Shown here one piece after another: positions 9,743-20,283 of a DNA stretch of 50,422 bases (position 1 is the stretch's first letter; each line of letters begins with the position of its first letter). This DNA is from Acinetobacter sp. N54.MGS-139 (GTDB taxonomy: Bacteria; Pseudomonadota; Gammaproteobacteria; Burkholderiales; Burkholderiaceae_F), in contig LARN01000008.1 in the NCBI GenBank assembly GCA_000980495.1, positions 1 through 50,422 of the forward strand. The letters run 5' to 3'. The notes below the pieces were generated by a model. That model made no database searches and was not told the origin of the DNA. It worked only from the letters and a program-made list of their open reading frames with translations. The position numbers and the translations under genes were made by a program.

Positions 9743-9778
9743 TGACGCATTGGACTAAAAGTTCAATGCGTCATTTTT
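9743..9778 (+). terminator. Intrinsic terminator after pbpG
   Basis: TGACGCATTGGAC and GTTCAATGCGTCA form a 13-bp stem with one G-T pair around TAAAA, followed by five T. Confidence 0.93.
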
Positions 9779-9855
9779 AGGTTTTAGAAAACTTTGAATT
9801 TTCTGTTTCGCATTCAATTGATTAGAATCGAGACACCAATTTTGAAGGAAAGCAC

Positions 9856-10638
9856 GTGAGAGAGATCTGTCTGGATACCGAAACCACCGGCATGGCCGCT
9901 AAGGAAGGCGACCGAATCATTGAAATCGGCTGCGTTGAACTTGGAGAACACGGATTAACCGATAAAAATTTTCATGAGTACATCGATCCGGAACGCCAGA
10001 TGGAGGCAGAGGTTATCCGCGTCCACAAGATCACCAATGAATTTTTGGTCGGTAAGCCGAAGTTTGCGGACATCGCCGACAAGTTCATTGAATTTGTTCA
10101 GGGCGCCAGACTCATCATTCACAATGCTCAGTTCGACATCGGCTTCCTCAATGAGGAGTTGAGAAAGCTCGGCAAACCCTCGATGGAAGAGATTTGCGGC
10201 AAGGACAACATTATCGACTCGATGGAGCTTGCCAAAGCCGCATTCCCTCAGATGCACAACAGCTTGGATGCATTGTGTAAGCGTCTCGAAATCGACACGA
10301 CCCGACGCGTCAAAGAAGGCCACGGCGCCCTTTTGGACGCGGAGCTTTTAGGCCAGGTTTACCTCGTTCTTAAACAGCAGCAAGGCATCTTGGAGATTGA
10401 TGCGGCGCCGGTGAGTGCCGATGTTCACGATATCTCCGACGTTGAGCTGCCGGTTATTCGAGCCACGGAAGAGGATCTCTCTGAAAACGAACGTGTCTTG
10501 GAAATGGTGCGAAAAGCTGCCAAAGGTCCCGCGCTTTACGATTTGGATGAAGAAACCTTTAACGCCAAACGCAAGGAAGAGCAGGACGCGCTCGATGCAA
10601 AGGAAGCTAAGCTGCAGGATTTGCTGAAAAATCTTTGA
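9856..10638 (+). CDS. dnaQ: DNA polymerase III epsilon subunit, 3'-5' proofreading exonuclease
   Basis: Proofreading subunit of the replicative polymerase, 260 aa. DEDDh exonuclease motifs are visible: Exo I LDTETTG with Asp7 and Glu9, Exo II HNAQFDIGFLNEEL, and Exo III with the catalytic His in EGHGALLDAELL. The C-terminal 80 residues are the polymerase-alpha-binding tail and are acidic and Lys-rich. Translation starts at GTG 9856, with GAAGGAA 5 bases upstream. Transcribed alone between the pbpG terminator and the structured spacer before rluB. Confidence 0.95.
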   Translation: MREICLDTETTGMAAKEGDRIIEIGCVELGEHGLTDKNFHEYIDPERQMEAEVIRVHKITNEFLVGKPKFADIADKFIEFVQGARLIIHNAQFDIGFLNEELRKLGKPSMEEICGKDNIIDSMELAKAAFPQMHNSLDALCKRLEIDTTRRVKEGHGALLDAELLGQVYLVLKQQQGILEIDAAPVSADVHDISDVELPVIRATEEDLSENERVLEMVRKAAKGPALYDLDEETFNAKRKEEQDALDAKEAKLQDLLKNL

Positions 10639-10868
10639 CAAGTCGAGCAGAGCAACTCAAATTTGGTGGTTAGGAGGCTATAGGGGCGACGGCCTCTTTA
10701 CAATCTTCCGGCAGGGCTGCATCTTTGATGCTTCCTAAAGAATTTCGTCCGGCTTTCGACATGTAGTTTCGAAAGCCCCAACAAGCGCCGGTTCATGTTT
10801 GATCGAACTGGGCAATTAAAAGATTCTATGAAAAACCGAGGCAATGGCTTCGGCTCTAAGAGTAAGTT
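10639..10868 (+). other. 230-base spacer with three hairpins before the RluB-type gene
   Basis: No coding sequence is supported here. Three inverted repeats lie in a row: GAGGC/GCCTC at 10674-10696, GCATC/GATGC at 10719-10731, and the perfect 9-bp stem GGCTTTCGA/TCGAAAGCC at 10751-10777. None is followed by a T-tract. It may be a structured leader of the downstream gene or a small RNA; I match no known family. Confidence 0.4.
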
Positions 10869-11936
10869 ATGGCAGTCACAAGAAATTCGCGCAATGGGCG
10901 CAAAACACCTTTCAGACCGTCAGCGTCTGTCAATACCCGACGCACTCCTGCAAGCGCGGAATCCGCTCCCCGCTCTCCTGCGAGAAAGCCGCAGGTGGCT
11001 AAGTTATTAACGGCTCCGTTTGCCAATGAAAAGCTGCATAAAGTGCTGGCTGATGCCGGCATCGGTTCACGCCGTGATATGGAAGAAAGAATCGCAGAAG
11101 GCCGCATCTCTGTGAACGGAGAACCTGCTCACGTCGGCCAGCGTGTGACACCTTCTGACGTGATTCGTTTTGACGGCAGGATCGTTCGCCGTTCCGCGCT
11201 GGAAAACAATGATGTTCCTAAGGTTCTGATTTATCACAAGCCTGCCGGCGAGATCGTCTCCAAAGATGACCCCGAAGGCCGCCCCACGGTTTTTGATCAT
11301 CTGCCGAGAATCGGCGGTGCCCGCTGGATCGCTGTCGGACGGCTTGACTTCAATACCGAAGGCCTCCTTTTGTTTACCGATAGCGGAAATTTAGCCAATT
11401 TCCTGATGCATCCGCGTCATGAGATTGAGCGCGAGTATGCGGTCCGTGTTCAGGGAACGATGAGTCCGGAAGCCAAAGACAAACTTCTCAAAGGCATCAA
11501 ACTCGACGACGGCATCGCTAAATTCACGACGCTGGAAGAGGGCGGGGGAAAAGGCTTCAACCGCTGGTACAACGTCACGCTGAGCGAAGGCCGCAACCGT
11601 GAAGTTCGCCGCATGTTTGAAGCCGTCGGCTTACCCGTCTCGCGCCTGATCCGCGTGAAATACGGCAACCTAGAACTTCCGTCTGACTTGCCCAGAGGCA
11701 AGACCCGCCGCATGAGCACGGAAGAAACGGAAAAGTGGCTCGATTCCATCAGTTATAAAAAAGGAATGTCCACGGCACCGGCCCCTCGTGCGCCTGAGAG
11801 AACGCCGCGTCCTGCAGCTTCCCGCGCCCCGGCCTCTGCTCCCAAAGCGGGCAGAAAGTTTGGTCAGCGAGACACTTCTTCGGCGATCCGGTCTAGTCGT
11901 CCGATGCGCTGCCGCGGAACCCGAGGCCCGAAATAA
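10869..11936 (+). CDS. rluB: 23S rRNA pseudouridine synthase, RluB/RsuA family
   Basis: Isomerises a uridine in large-subunit rRNA, probably U2605 if truly RluB. An S4 RNA-binding domain (about residues 53-110, EKLHKVLADAGIGSRRDME) precedes the RsuA-type catalytic domain with GRLDFNTEGLLLFT, catalytic Asp160, and the conserved NRWYNVTLSEGRNREVRRMF. Both ends are basic and low-complexity: about 45 residues at the N-terminus and 60 Pro/Ala/Arg-rich residues at the C-terminus, common in betaproteobacterial RluB. The ribosome site is weak. RsuA or RluE/F are less likely given S4 plus tails, but the exact target base is inference. Confidence 0.88.
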   Translation: MAVTRNSRNGRKTPFRPSASVNTRRTPASAESAPRSPARKPQVAKLLTAPFANEKLHKVLADAGIGSRRDMEERIAEGRISVNGEPAHVGQRVTPSDVIRFDGRIVRRSALENNDVPKVLIYHKPAGEIVSKDDPEGRPTVFDHLPRIGGARWIAVGRLDFNTEGLLLFTDSGNLANFLMHPRHEIEREYAVRVQGTMSPEAKDKLLKGIKLDDGIAKFTTLEEGGGKGFNRWYNVTLSEGRNREVRRMFEAVGLPVSRLIRVKYGNLELPSDLPRGKTRRMSTEETEKWLDSISYKKGMSTAPAPRAPERTPRPAASRAPASAPKAGRKFGQRDTSSAIRSSRPMRCRGTRGPK

Positions 11937-11981
11937 TTTTTAGTCAGACCAAAGAGATAGAGCTAATTTGACGGCAGAAAG

Positions 11982-11997
11982 CTGAAAAATTTTTCAG
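11982..11997. repeat. Perfect 16-bp palindrome downstream of the RluB-type gene
   Basis: CTGAAAAATTTTTCAG is fully self-complementary and lies 46 bases after the rluB stop. It may be a weak terminator stem or an operator; its AT core makes a stable RNA hairpin doubtful. Confidence 0.5.
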
Positions 11998-12060
11998 AGA
12001 AACGACGGGCGGGAAACAAACCTCACCTGTTTTTTCTTTCTGAAATGAAAGAGTTATGTC

Positions 12061-12090
12061 TTGAAAAGTTACGAAAAATCTGTCTATTAG
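12061..12090 (+). promoter_or_regulatory. Candidate promoter of the rimP operon leader
   Basis: TTGAAA at 12061-12066 and TATTAG at 12085-12090 are separated by 18 bases. This is the best sigma-70-like pair in the rluB-rimP spacer. A second -10-like TACAAT at 12105-12110 lacks a good -35. Confidence 0.35.
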
Positions 12091-12148
12091 CGTTGTCCAT
12101 GATGTACAATTGCGCTAGTTTTTGCTTTAAGGCGTGTTGTATGCGTCA

Positions 12149-12233
12149 TAAAGCGCTCGAAAGGCCTTCGGTCGGTCGAGCACCTATCAAAAAGAATTTT
12201 TTAAGAGATGGGCTTTGAAGCCCATTTTTTTTT
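12149..12233 (+). promoter_or_regulatory. Leader hairpin and intrinsic terminator directly upstream of rimP (probable attenuator)
   Basis: A hairpin GCGCTCGA...TCGAGCAC (about 12151-12182) is followed by a textbook terminator: ATGGGCTT (12208-12215) pairs with AAGCCCAT (12218-12225) and runs into nine T ending at 12233. This terminator sits only 27 bases before the rimP start, so transcripts from the spacer must read through it to reach the operon. Gammaproteobacteria have an attenuator called the rimP leader at this place; this looks like an equivalent, though sequence homology is not shown. Alternatively it ends a small RNA of about 130 nt. Confidence 0.7.
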
Positions 12234-12259
12234 ACTTAGGTACTGAGGTTAAATCTGCA

Positions 12260-12820
12260 ATGGCAGTTTCGACACAATTATTTGAAATGATCGATGCCAC
12301 CGTCGAAGGCTTGGGTTACGAGCTCGTCGATGTGGAAAAACTCCCGCGCGGTTTGATCCGCGTCACGATCGATAAAGACGGCGGGATTACTTTGGACGAC
12401 TGCGAAAAAGTCAGCAACCAGCTCAACAACGCAATGACGGTTGAGAACGTTGACTACGATCGTCTTGAAGTGTCTTCTCCGGGTGTTGATCGTCCGTTGA
12501 AACGTCCTCGTGATTTTGTGAAATTCGTCGGACAGAACGTTCACGTCGAACTTTTTGCTCCGATCACCGGTGAAGATCTTCCCGAAAACGGCCGCCGTCG
12601 TTTGGACGGAACCCTTGACGCCGTTGAAGGTGATGAAAACAACCCCTCGATCACGATGACACTCTCGGAAAATCGTGTTGCACGCACTCCGGCTGAAAAG
12701 CAGCGCGCTGCCAAAACCAAGGCCAAGAGTGACACGCCTGCAGTGACCGTTACCTTCCCCTTTAATGATGTTGAGCGGGCTAACCTCGTGCCCGACCTGA
12801 ATTTCAGAGGTGCAAAATAA
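12260..12820 (+). CDS. rimP: Ribosome maturation factor RimP
   Basis: Needed for maturation of the 30S subunit. 186 aa, beginning [26 protein letters not shown] and containing the family signatures [11 protein letters not shown] and [24 protein letters not shown] start at ATG 12260, preceded by GAGGT at 12245-12249. The longer frame would begin at a TTG inside the terminator hairpin and is unlikely. There is a small insertion around residues 105-150 relative to E. coli RimP. Its TAA overlaps the ATG of nusA by one base (TAATG), so the two are translationally coupled. Confidence 0.96.
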   Translation: MAVSTQLFEMIDATVEGLGYELVDVEKLPRGLIRVTIDKDGGITLDDCEKVSNQLNNAMTVENVDYDRLEVSSPGVDRPLKRPRDFVKFVGQNVHVELFAPITGEDLPENGRRRLDGTLDAVEGDENNPSITMTLSENRVARTPAEKQRAAKTKAKSDTPAVTVTFPFNDVERANLVPDLNFRGAK

Positions 12821-14319
12821 TGAGCCGTGATTTATTAACAATGGTGGAAGTCCTCGCCCACGAAAAGAACGTTGATCAGTCCGTCGTTCTGGCTGCATTG
12901 GAAAGTGCTTTGGCCAGCGCAGTTAAAAAGGCTGAGTTCCCGGGCGAAGACGCAGATATCGTCGTCAAAGTCGACCCGACAACCGGTGACCAGAAAGTTT
13001 GGCGTCAGTGGTTAGTCGTTCCTGACGAACAGGGCCTTCAGGAGCCGGATCGTCAGATTCTTCAGTGGGAGGCTAAAGAAGACTACAGCGACCAGGGCGA
13101 AATGAATGTCGGCGACTATGTTCGTAAGCCTCTGCCCGATGTCAACGTAACCGGCCGTCGTTTTGCGACAGACGCAAAACAGGTCATTATTCAGCGCCTG
13201 AGAGAAGCCGAGCGTAATCAGCTTTTAAACGAATTCCTTGAACGCTACAAGGACGTTAAGGTTGTCACCGGCCAAGTCAAGCGCTTTGACAAGAGCGATG
13301 CGATTATCGAAATCGGCCGCATCGATGCTCGTCTGCCTAGACATCAGATGATCCCGATGGAAAACCTCCGTCCGGGCGATCGTGTTCGCGCTTATATTCT
13401 GAAAATCGATCCGACCTCCAGACAGCAGCAGATCACCCTGTCCCGTACCTGCAATGAATTCTTGGGCGAACTGATGCGTCAGGTCGTTCCCGAAATCAAC
13501 GAAGGCCTGCTTGAGATCAAGGGCATTGCCCGCGATCCCGGCATCCGTGCCAAAGTTGCCGTCCAGGTTAAGGACAAGCGCATTGATCCGATCGGAAGCT
13601 GCATCGGTGTCAAAGGCTCTCGTATTCAGTCCGTTTCCGGCGAACTGATGAATGAGAGAATCGACATTATCCGCTGGGCCGATCAGCCTGCCGAATACGT
13701 CATGAGCGCCCTGTCTCCCGCAACGATTTCCTCCATCATCGTCCATGAAGACGAACACAAGGTTGAAGTCGTGACCCCTGACCTTGACAACAGCAAGATC
13801 GCGATCGGCAGCAACGGCGTCAACAAGCGTCTTGCCTCCGAGCTGACCGGCTGGGAAATTGAAGTGATGGATGACGACCAGGCGGCTAAGAAGCGTGAAG
13901 ATGAAATCGCTCCGCGTCGCCAGGAACTCTGCGACCGCCTCGATATCGATGAGGAAGTTGCTCAGGTTCTGATTGAAAACGGCATTGAGACACTTGAAGA
14001 AGTTGCTTATCTGCCGGAAGAAGAACTGCTTAGCATCGAACAGTTCGATGAAGATACCGTTAAAGAACTGCGTTCCAGAGCCAGAACGGCATTGCTGACT
14101 TCTGCGCTTGAACGTGAAGAGCTCCTCAAGTGGGCCGACAAATCTCTTGTCGACCTTCCGGGGATGACTCATGAAATTGCAAATAAACTGAAGCCTGCCG
14201 GCATCAAGACCCTTGATCAGCTTGCCGATTTGTCTACGGACGAACTCGTTGAAATGACGGGTATTGACCACGACAAGGCTGCCGCCCTGATCACAAAGGC
14301 TCGCGAAAGCTGGAGCTAA
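12820..14319 (+). CDS. nusA: Transcription termination/antitermination factor NusA
   Basis: RNA polymerase-associated elongation factor, 499 aa as in E. coli (495). Domains in order: N-terminal RNAP-binding domain (1-135), S1 domain (about 145-210, [19 protein letters not shown]), tandem KH domains (about 215-350, including [17 protein letters not shown] and [19 protein letters not shown]) and two C-terminal acidic helix-hairpin-helix repeats (about 365-499) that contact the alpha subunit in gammaproteobacteria. Second gene of the rimP operon, with the start overlapping the rimP stop. Confidence 0.97.
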   Translation: MSRDLLTMVEVLAHEKNVDQSVVLAALESALASAVKKAEFPGEDADIVVKVDPTTGDQKVWRQWLVVPDEQGLQEPDRQILQWEAKEDYSDQGEMNVGDYVRKPLPDVNVTGRRFATDAKQVIIQRLREAERNQLLNEFLERYKDVKVVTGQVKRFDKSDAIIEIGRIDARLPRHQMIPMENLRPGDRVRAYILKIDPTSRQQQITLSRTCNEFLGELMRQVVPEINEGLLEIKGIARDPGIRAKVAVQVKDKRIDPIGSCIGVKGSRIQSVSGELMNERIDIIRWADQPAEYVMSALSPATISSIIVHEDEHKVEVVTPDLDNSKIAIGSNGVNKRLASELTGWEIEVMDDDQAAKKREDEIAPRRQELCDRLDIDEEVAQVLIENGIETLEEVAYLPEEELLSIEQFDEDTVKELRSRARTALLTSALEREELLKWADKSLVDLPGMTHEIANKLKPAGIKTLDQLADLSTDELVEMTGIDHDKAAALITKARESWS

Positions 14320-14342
14320 TACAAAGGAGGGAATATAGGAAT

Positions 14343-17045
14343 ATGGCAAAAACCACTGTTAAAGATTTAGCCGCCGACTTGAATTTGCCGGTTGAGACCC
14401 TTCTTTCCCAGTTGAAGGAAGCCGGCCTCTCCCAGAGCACACCCGCCGACGAATTAAGCGAAGCTGATAAGGATCGTTTCTTAACATCCCTGCAGGTTGC
14501 CCGCGGCAGCTCGAATGCAGGCCGCCGCAAAATTACGCTGACAAAGCGGGAAAAGAGCGTCATCACTCAGAACGGAGGAGGTTCCTCTCACGCCGTTCAA
14601 GTGGAAGTGCGCCGCAAACGCGTTTTGGTGAAGAACCCGGATGTCGTTAATAAAGCCCGCGAAGAAGCCAAGAAGGCAATGGAAGAGCAGAAAGAAAAAG
14701 CTCGTCGTTTAGCTGAAGAAGCTGCTGCCCGCGCTAAGGAAGAGGCCGAACGTGCTGCCAAACTCAAAGCCGAACAGGAAAAGGCTAAAGCCGAAGAAGC
14801 TGCACGCAGACAGAAGGCTGAGGCAGAGCGCAGCATAGAGAAAGCTAAGGCAGAAGCCGAGGCCGCTGCTCGTGCTGCTAAAGAAGCTAAGGAAGCCGCT
14901 GTCAAGGCTGAAGCCGACAGAGATGCTGCTCGCCGCGCTGCTGAAGCCGAAGCTCGCGCTATTCGAGAAATGATGTCTGCTCCGAAGAAGGTTCTGACCG
15001 CTAAGAAACCGGCTCAGGAAGAAAAACCGCAGGAACAGAAGAAGGTTCACAAGAACAGCGTCAAGAAAGAAAACAAAGGTACGAAGAACAACGCTAAGAA
15101 CGCAGACAACTGGGGCGACGAAAATCAGAAACGCCGCACTCTCAAGACCCGCGGCGGCGACAACTCTTCGGAAGAAAGCAGCGGCTGGAAGAATGACCGC
15201 CGCAACAAACGCGGCAACAAGCACCAGAACCAGAACAACAAAGGCCAGGGCGGAAGACCGCAGACTCCTGCTGTTCAGGAACCCGTTGTTAAGGACATTG
15301 AAGTTCCGGAAACCATCACTGTCGCTGATCTCGCTATGAAGATGAGCGTCAAGGCCATTGAAGTCATTAAACATATGATGAAGCTCGGTCAGATGGTGAC
15401 GATCAACCAGATGCTTGACCAGGAAACGGCCATGATTGTGGTCGAAGAAATGGGTCATCGTGCGATCGCCGCTAAACCGGAAGATCCGGAAGCCTTCCTG
15501 GCTGAAGAAGAAGCCAAGGCTTTGGCCAACTATCCGAAGGAACCTCGTCCTCCGGTCGTGACGATTATGGGTCACGTTGACCACGGTAAGACTTCTTTGC
15601 TGGACTACATCAGACGTACTCGTGTTGCCGCAGGCGAAGCCGGCGGTATTACACAGCACATCGGTGCTTACCACGTTGAAACCCCGAGAGGCATTATTAC
15701 TTTCTTGGATACCCCGGGACACGAAGCCTTCACGGCCATGCGTGCTCGCGGTGCTAAGGTAACCGATATCGTTATTTTGGTGGTTGCAGCCGACGACGGC
15801 GTGATGCCGCAGACCAAGGAAGCTATTGCTCACGCGAAGGCCGGCAACGTTCCTCTGGTGGTTGCCATTAACAAGATTGATAAACCAGAAGCTAATCCTG
15901 ATCGTGTCAAACAGGAACTCGTTGCCAACGAAGTCATCCCTGAGGATTACGGCGGCGACGTGCCGTTCGTCTGCGTGTCTGCTAAGAGCGGACAGGGCAT
16001 TGACGAGCTGCTTGAAAACGTTCTTCTGCAGGCCGAAATTCTTGAATTGAAGGCTGTGAAAGAAGGTCCTGCTAAGGGCGTCGTGATTGAATCCCGCCTT
16101 GACCGCGGTAAGGGTGCGGTTGCTTCCGTCCTGGTTCAGGCCGGTACCTTAAAGCGCGGTGATATCGTCTTGGCCGGCGCCACTTTCGGTCGCGTTCGCG
16201 CCATGGTTGACGAAAACGGCAAGTCGGTTCAGAGCGCCGGTCCTTCCATCCCGGTGGAAATTCAAGGCCTCTCCGACGTTCCGCAGGCCGGTGACGAACT
16301 CATCGTCGTTTCCGAAGAGCGTAAGGCTCGTGAATTGGCCAACTACCGTCAGGGCAAGTACCGTGACGTTAAGCTGGCTCGCCAGGTCAATGACAAACTC
16401 GGCGGTCTTTTTGGTCAGAATCCGGAAGGCCAGAAGACCCTGTCTCTGGTTATCAAGTCCGACGTTCAAGGCTCTCAGGAAGCTTTGGTTCACGCTTTGA
16501 CCAAACTTTCTACCGATGAAGTTAAGGTCAGCGTGGTTCACGCAGCCGTAGGCGGTATCAGTGAATCTGATATCAACTTGGCGATTGCTTCCAATGCTGT
16601 TGTCTTAGGCTTCAACGTCCGTGCCGATGCATTGGCTAGAAAACTGGCTGAAAACAACGGCATCGACATCCGCTACTACAACATCATCTACGACGCCGTA
16701 GATGATGTTAAGGCTGCCATGAGCGGCATGCTTGCTCCGGAACGCCGCGAAAACCACGTAGGTCTCGTTGAAATCCGTCAGGTCATTCGCGTCCCCAAAG
16801 TGGGCGCAGTGGCAGGCTGCATGGTGCTCGAAGGGGTCGTCAGACGCAACTCTCATGCCCGTCTTTTGCGCAACAATGTGATTATCTGGACAGGTGAGAT
16901 TAACTCTCTGCGCCGCTTCAAAGACGACGTTAAGGAAGTCAAGGCCGGTGCCGAGTGCGGCATCTCTCTGAAAGGAAACGATGACATTCAGGTCGATGAC
17001 AAACTCGAAATCTTTGAGGTCGAGGAAGTCGCAAGAACGATCTGA
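14343..17045 (+). CDS. infB: Translation initiation factor IF-2
   Basis: GTPase that places initiator tRNA on the ribosome, 900 aa. An IF2_N domain begins the protein (residues 1-50), followed by a long Ala/Glu/Lys/Arg-rich coiled-coil region (about 95-215) and a basic Asn/Lys-rich linker. A second IF2_N domain (about 320-370) precedes the G domain: [12 protein letters not shown] (G1), [12 protein letters not shown] (G2), [15 protein letters not shown] (G3), NKID (G4) and SAKSG (G5). IF2 domains II-IV follow. AAGGAGGG and a nearer AGGA lie upstream of the ATG. Alternative shorter forms, known in E. coli, cannot be judged here. Confidence 0.97.
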   Translation: MAKTTVKDLAADLNLPVETLLSQLKEAGLSQSTPADELSEADKDRFLTSLQVARGSSNAGRRKITLTKREKSVITQNGGGSSHAVQVEVRRKRVLVKNPDVVNKAREEAKKAMEEQKEKARRLAEEAAARAKEEAERAAKLKAEQEKAKAEEAARRQKAEAERSIEKAKAEAEAAARAAKEAKEAAVKAEADRDAARRAAEAEARAIREMMSAPKKVLTAKKPAQEEKPQEQKKVHKNSVKKENKGTKNNAKNADNWGDENQKRRTLKTRGGDNSSEESSGWKNDRRNKRGNKHQNQNNKGQGGRPQTPAVQEPVVKDIEVPETITVADLAMKMSVKAIEVIKHMMKLGQMVTINQMLDQETAMIVVEEMGHRAIAAKPEDPEAFLAEEEAKALANYPKEPRPPVVTIMGHVDHGKTSLLDYIRRTRVAAGEAGGITQHIGAYHVETPRGIITFLDTPGHEAFTAMRARGAKVTDIVILVVAADDGVMPQTKEAIAHAKAGNVPLVVAINKIDKPEANPDRVKQELVANEVIPEDYGGDVPFVCVSAKSGQGIDELLENVLLQAEILELKAVKEGPAKGVVIESRLDRGKGAVASVLVQAGTLKRGDIVLAGATFGRVRAMVDENGKSVQSAGPSIPVEIQGLSDVPQAGDELIVVSEERKARELANYRQGKYRDVKLARQVNDKLGGLFGQNPEGQKTLSLVIKSDVQGSQEALVHALTKLSTDEVKVSVVHAAVGGISESDINLAIASNAVVLGFNVRADALARKLAENNGIDIRYYNIIYDAVDDVKAAMSGMLAPERRENHVGLVEIRQVIRVPKVGAVAGCMVLEGVVRRNSHARLLRNNVIIWTGEINSLRRFKDDVKEVKAGAECGISLKGNDDIQVDDKLEIFEVEEVARTI

Positions 17046-17063
17046 GATTGATATAGCCTGAAC

Positions 17064-17089
17064 ACAAAGGAGCTTTCGGGCTCCTTTGT
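17064..17089 (+). terminator. Strong hairpin without a clean T-tract between infB and rbfA
   Basis: ACAAAGGAGC and GCTCCTTTGT form a perfect 10-bp stem around TTTCGG. Only ATTTAG follows, so it is probably a leaky terminator or an RNA-processing/3'-end stabilising hairpin that sets lower expression of rbfA onward. Confidence 0.55.
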
Positions 17090-17119
17090 ATTTAGCTGGT
17101 TTTATTGAGGAGTTGAAAA

Positions 17120-17494
17120 ATGATTAAACCCACCAAACCGGGACGCGCCAACCGTATTGCGGACCAAATCCAGCGTGACGTTGCCGAACTGATTCAGAAA
17201 GAAGTAAGCAACCCGAAGACTGGTCTCGTAACGCTGACAGGGTGCGAAATTACTCCTGATTACGCACATGCGACGATCTACTTTACGTCCATCGGTTCTA
17301 CGCCTGAGGAAGCCACCGAGGCTTTGAACGGCGCAGCTCCGATGCTTCACTCCAGAATCTTCAAGCTTTTGAAGATTCACACCGTTCCTCAGCTGCATTT
17401 TGTCTATGACAAGAGCGTCGAACGCGGCTTTGAAATGGATCAGCTGATCCGTCAGGCTCGCGAAGAGGACGGAGAAAAAGTCAAAGGTGAATAA
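17120..17494 (+). CDS. rbfA: 30S ribosome-binding factor RbfA
   Basis: Cold-shock type assembly factor for the 5' end of 16S rRNA, 124 aa. A single KH-like fold: RIADQIQRDVAELIQKEV at the N-terminus, then VTLTGCEITPDYAHATIYFT and the C-terminal PQLHFVYDKSVERGFEM. GAGGAG lies 8 bases before the ATG. Its stop at 17494 directly abuts the TTG start of truB. Confidence 0.96.
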   Translation: MIKPTKPGRANRIADQIQRDVAELIQKEVSNPKTGLVTLTGCEITPDYAHATIYFTSIGSTPEEATEALNGAAPMLHSRIFKLLKIHTVPQLHFVYDKSVERGFEMDQLIRQAREEDGEKVKGE

Positions 17495-18424
17495 TTGGGT
17501 CGTCGTCGCAAAGGTTTAAAAATTGACGGCGTTTTATTGCTCGATAAGCCGGTAGGTTTGTCGAGCAATAGCGCTTTACAGAAGGCACGCCGCCTTCTGA
17601 ATGCACAAAAAGCCGGCCATACCGGCACGCTTGATCCTTTAGCAAGCGGACTGCTTCCCTTGTGTTTCGGGGAAGCGACAAAGTTTTCTGCCGATTTACT
17701 CAACGCCGATAAGGAATATTTAACGACGGTGAAGTTCGGAGAAAAGACCTCTACAGGAGACGCTGAAGGCGAAGTCATCTTTTCGGCCGAGCCGAAATTT
17801 ACCTTCAAAGAATTCTGTGCCGTTTTAGAGAGATTCAGAGGAGAGATCATTCAAATACCTCCGATGTATTCAGCCTTGAAAAAGGACGGAGTTCCTTTGT
17901 ATAAATTCGCAAGAAAAGGTGAAGAAATCGAGAGAGAGCCCCGTAAAGTAGTAATATCCTCACTTGACATTGTGGACTTCCAACCGCCTGAAGTCACCCT
18001 TCTGGTGCGTTGCTCCAAGGGTACCTATATTCGTACGCTTGGGAAAGACATAGGCGAAGCCTTAGGCTGCGGCGCCCATTTAAAGACGCTGCGGAGGACG
18101 GCTATTGCCGATCTCCACATTGAAGAAGCTGTGGATTTGGATCTGTTTGAACGCATGACTGAGGAGCAGCGTATTGCTGTTTTGCTTCCTCCGGATCGAT
18201 TGCTGCAGAGTCTTGCGCCCGTCAAGCTGGATGAAGAAGCGACTAAGAAGTTTCTGAACGGTATGAAGGTACGCACGGACGAGCGTTCGATCGAGGAGGC
18301 TAAAGTGCGTGTGTACGGTATCTCAGCTGAAAAAACTGAATTTTTACTCGGCGTCGGACGTTTGACTTCCGACGGAGTCCTGGCGCCGGATCGATTAATT
18401 TCGTTTGTAGACAACGATAGATAA
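17495..18424 (+). CDS. truB: tRNA pseudouridine(55) synthase TruB
   Basis: Makes pseudouridine 55 in the T-loop of all tRNAs. 309 aa; [16 protein letters not shown] at the N-terminus and the catalytic motif [15 protein letters not shown] with Asp47, then [19 protein letters not shown] and the C-terminal [21 protein letters not shown]. Translation starts at TTG 17495, immediately after the rbfA TAA; the ribosome site AAAGGTGA lies inside the end of rbfA, so the genes are coupled. A divergent PUA-like region forms the last 70 residues. Confidence 0.96.
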   Translation: MGRRRKGLKIDGVLLLDKPVGLSSNSALQKARRLLNAQKAGHTGTLDPLASGLLPLCFGEATKFSADLLNADKEYLTTVKFGEKTSTGDAEGEVIFSAEPKFTFKEFCAVLERFRGEIIQIPPMYSALKKDGVPLYKFARKGEEIEREPRKVVISSLDIVDFQPPEVTLLVRCSKGTYIRTLGKDIGEALGCGAHLKTLRRTAIADLHIEEAVDLDLFERMTEEQRIAVLLPPDRLLQSLAPVKLDEEATKKFLNGMKVRTDERSIEEAKVRVYGISAEKTEFLLGVGRLTSDGVLAPDRLISFVDNDR

Positions 18425-18432
18425 TTTTTAAT

Positions 18433-20283
18433 ATGACTCGAGCGATTAGAAATATTGCGATTATTGCTCACGTGGACCATGGTAAAACCACGTTGGTGGA
18501 TCAGCTGCTGAAACAGTCCGGCACCTTCCGTGCCAATCAGGCTGTTGCCGAGCGCGTGATGGACAGTAACGACATCGAACGCGAGCGCGGCATTACGATT
18601 TTGGCGAAAAACTGCGCCGTCGAATACGAAGGCACCCACATCAACATCATCGATACCCCGGGACATGCGGACTTCGGCGGTGAAGTCGAACGCGTTTTGT
18701 CTATGGTTGACGGCGTTCTGTTGCTCGTGGATGCGGTAGAAGGCCCGATGCCGCAGACTCGTTTTGTGACCAAGAAAGCGTTGGCTTTAGGTCTGAAACC
18801 GATTGTTGTGATTAACAAGATTGATCGTCCAGGCGCTCGTCCTGACTGGGTTATCAACCAAACCTTTGATCTGTTCGACAAACTGGGCGCTACAGAAGAA
18901 CAGCTGGACTTCCCTGTGATCTACGCTTCTGCTCTGAACGGGTTTGCCGGTTTCACGGATGATGCTGAAGAACTGAAGAAGATCGGAAACATGAAGGCGA
19001 TTTTCGACACGATTCTGGAAAAAGTTCCGGTTCGTGACGACGATCCTGACGGTCCTCTGCAGATGCAGATTTCCTCTCTGGACTACTCCAGCTACGTCGG
19101 TAAGATCGGTATCGGCCGTATTAAGCGCGGCCGCATTAAACCGCTTCAGGAAGTTCTGATCATGAACGGCCCGGATTCCGAACCGAAGCGCGCCAAGGTC
19201 AATCAGGTTCTGAAGTTCCAGGGCTTGGAAAGAAAACTGGTTGACGAGGCTGAAGCCGGCGACATCGTTCTGATCAACGGTATCGAAGAAATCGGCATCG
19301 GTACTACCTTAACCGATGTGAACCATCCGGATGCGCTGCCGCTCCTGCACGTTGACGAACCGACTCTGACGATGAACTTCCATGTCAACACCAGCCCTCT
19401 GGCTGGTAAGGAAGGCAAATTCGTCACCAGTCGTCAGATTCGCGAACGTCTTGAACGCGAATTAAAGAGCAATGTTGCTATGCGCATGAAACCGACCGAC
19501 AACGAAGGCGTTTTCGAAGTGGCCGGCCGCGGTGAACTGCACCTGACGATTTTGATTGAAAACATGCGTCGTGAAGGCTATGAACTAGCTGTTTCCCGTC
19601 CGCGCGTCGTTTACAAAGAAGTCGACGGCGTCAAGATGGAGCCGTTCGAAATGCTGACCGTTGACGTGGAAGAAAACCATCAAGGTCCCGTCATGGAAGA
19701 GCTCGGCCGCAGAAAGGGCGACCTTCAGGACATGCAGCCGGACGGAAAAGGTCGTGTTCGTCTCGAATACCGCATTCCCGCCCGTGGCTTGATCGGTTTC
19801 CAGAACGACTTTCTCACGATGACTCGCGGCACCGGTGTCATGAGCCATGTGTTTGATGAGTACGGTCCTGTTAAGTCCGGAGACTTGGGTGAACGCCGCA
19901 ACGGCGCCATCATCAGCCAGGACGACGGCAACGCCGTTGCTTATGCTCTGTGGAAGATTCAGGAAAGAGGACGTTTGTTCATCGGTCCGGGAGAACCTAT
20001 TTATGAAGGCATGGTGATCGGTGTTCACTCTCGTGACAACGACATTGTCGTGACCCCGATTAAGGGAAAACAACTCACCAACATTCGTGCTTCAGGTACC
20101 GACGAAGCCATTCGTCTTGTTCCTCCGATTCAGCTGACACTGGAAAGTGCCGTTGAATTCATCAACGATGACGAACTGGCTGAAATCACACCGAAGAGCA
20201 TTCGTATCCGTAAGCGCTGGCTGAAGGAATTCGAACGCCGCCGTGCTGCACGCGGAGACAGTCGCGTTGGCCCGGGAATCTAA
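18433..20283 (+). CDS. typA: Ribosome-associated translational GTPase TypA/BipA
   Basis: Elongation-factor-like GTPase involved in 50S assembly and stress adaptation, 616 aa. G domain motifs: [15 protein letters not shown] (G1), RGITILAKN (G2), [14 protein letters not shown] (G3), [10 protein letters not shown] (G4) and a SAL-type G5. EF-G-like domains II, III and V and the BipA-specific C-terminal domain (from about 485, with [14 protein letters not shown]) follow. It lies 8 bases after truB; no strong ribosome site is visible, only an AT-rich stretch. Its end overlaps the next gene by 17 bases. Confidence 0.97.
   Translation: MTRAIRNIAIIAHVDHGKTTLVDQLLKQSGTFRANQAVAERVMDSNDIERERGITILAKNCAVEYEGTHINIIDTPGHADFGGEVERVLSMVDGVLLLVDAVEGPMPQTRFVTKKALALGLKPIVVINKIDRPGARPDWVINQTFDLFDKLGATEEQLDFPVIYASALNGFAGFTDDAEELKKIGNMKAIFDTILEKVPVRDDDPDGPLQMQISSLDYSSYVGKIGIGRIKRGRIKPLQEVLIMNGPDSEPKRAKVNQVLKFQGLERKLVDEAEAGDIVLINGIEEIGIGTTLTDVNHPDALPLLHVDEPTLTMNFHVNTSPLAGKEGKFVTSRQIRERLERELKSNVAMRMKPTDNEGVFEVAGRGELHLTILIENMRREGYELAVSRPRVVYKEVDGVKMEPFEMLTVDVEENHQGPVMEELGRRKGDLQDMQPDGKGRVRLEYRIPARGLIGFQNDFLTMTRGTGVMSHVFDEYGPVKSGDLGERRNGAIISQDDGNAVAYALWKIQERGRLFIGPGEPIYEGMVIGVHSRDNDIVVTPIKGKQLTNIRASGTDEAIRLVPPIQLTLESAVEFINDDELAEITPKSIRIRKRWLKEFERRRAARGDSRVGPGI

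Noticed and set aside
10795..11010. 71-codon frame overlapping the start of the RluB-type gene
   Set aside because: Out-of-frame with no domain; its second half is a shadow of the rluB tail.
12215..12259. N-terminal extension of RimP from a TTG
   Set aside because: It would begin inside a terminator hairpin and lacks homology.
13225..14349. 374-codon open frame antisense to nusA
   Set aside because: It mirrors a strongly coded gene; the product has no recognisable domain and the codon pattern is that of the opposite strand.
14709..15833. 374-codon open frame antisense to infB
   Set aside because: Phe/Ser/Leu-rich repeats are the complement of the Ala/Glu/Lys region of IF-2.
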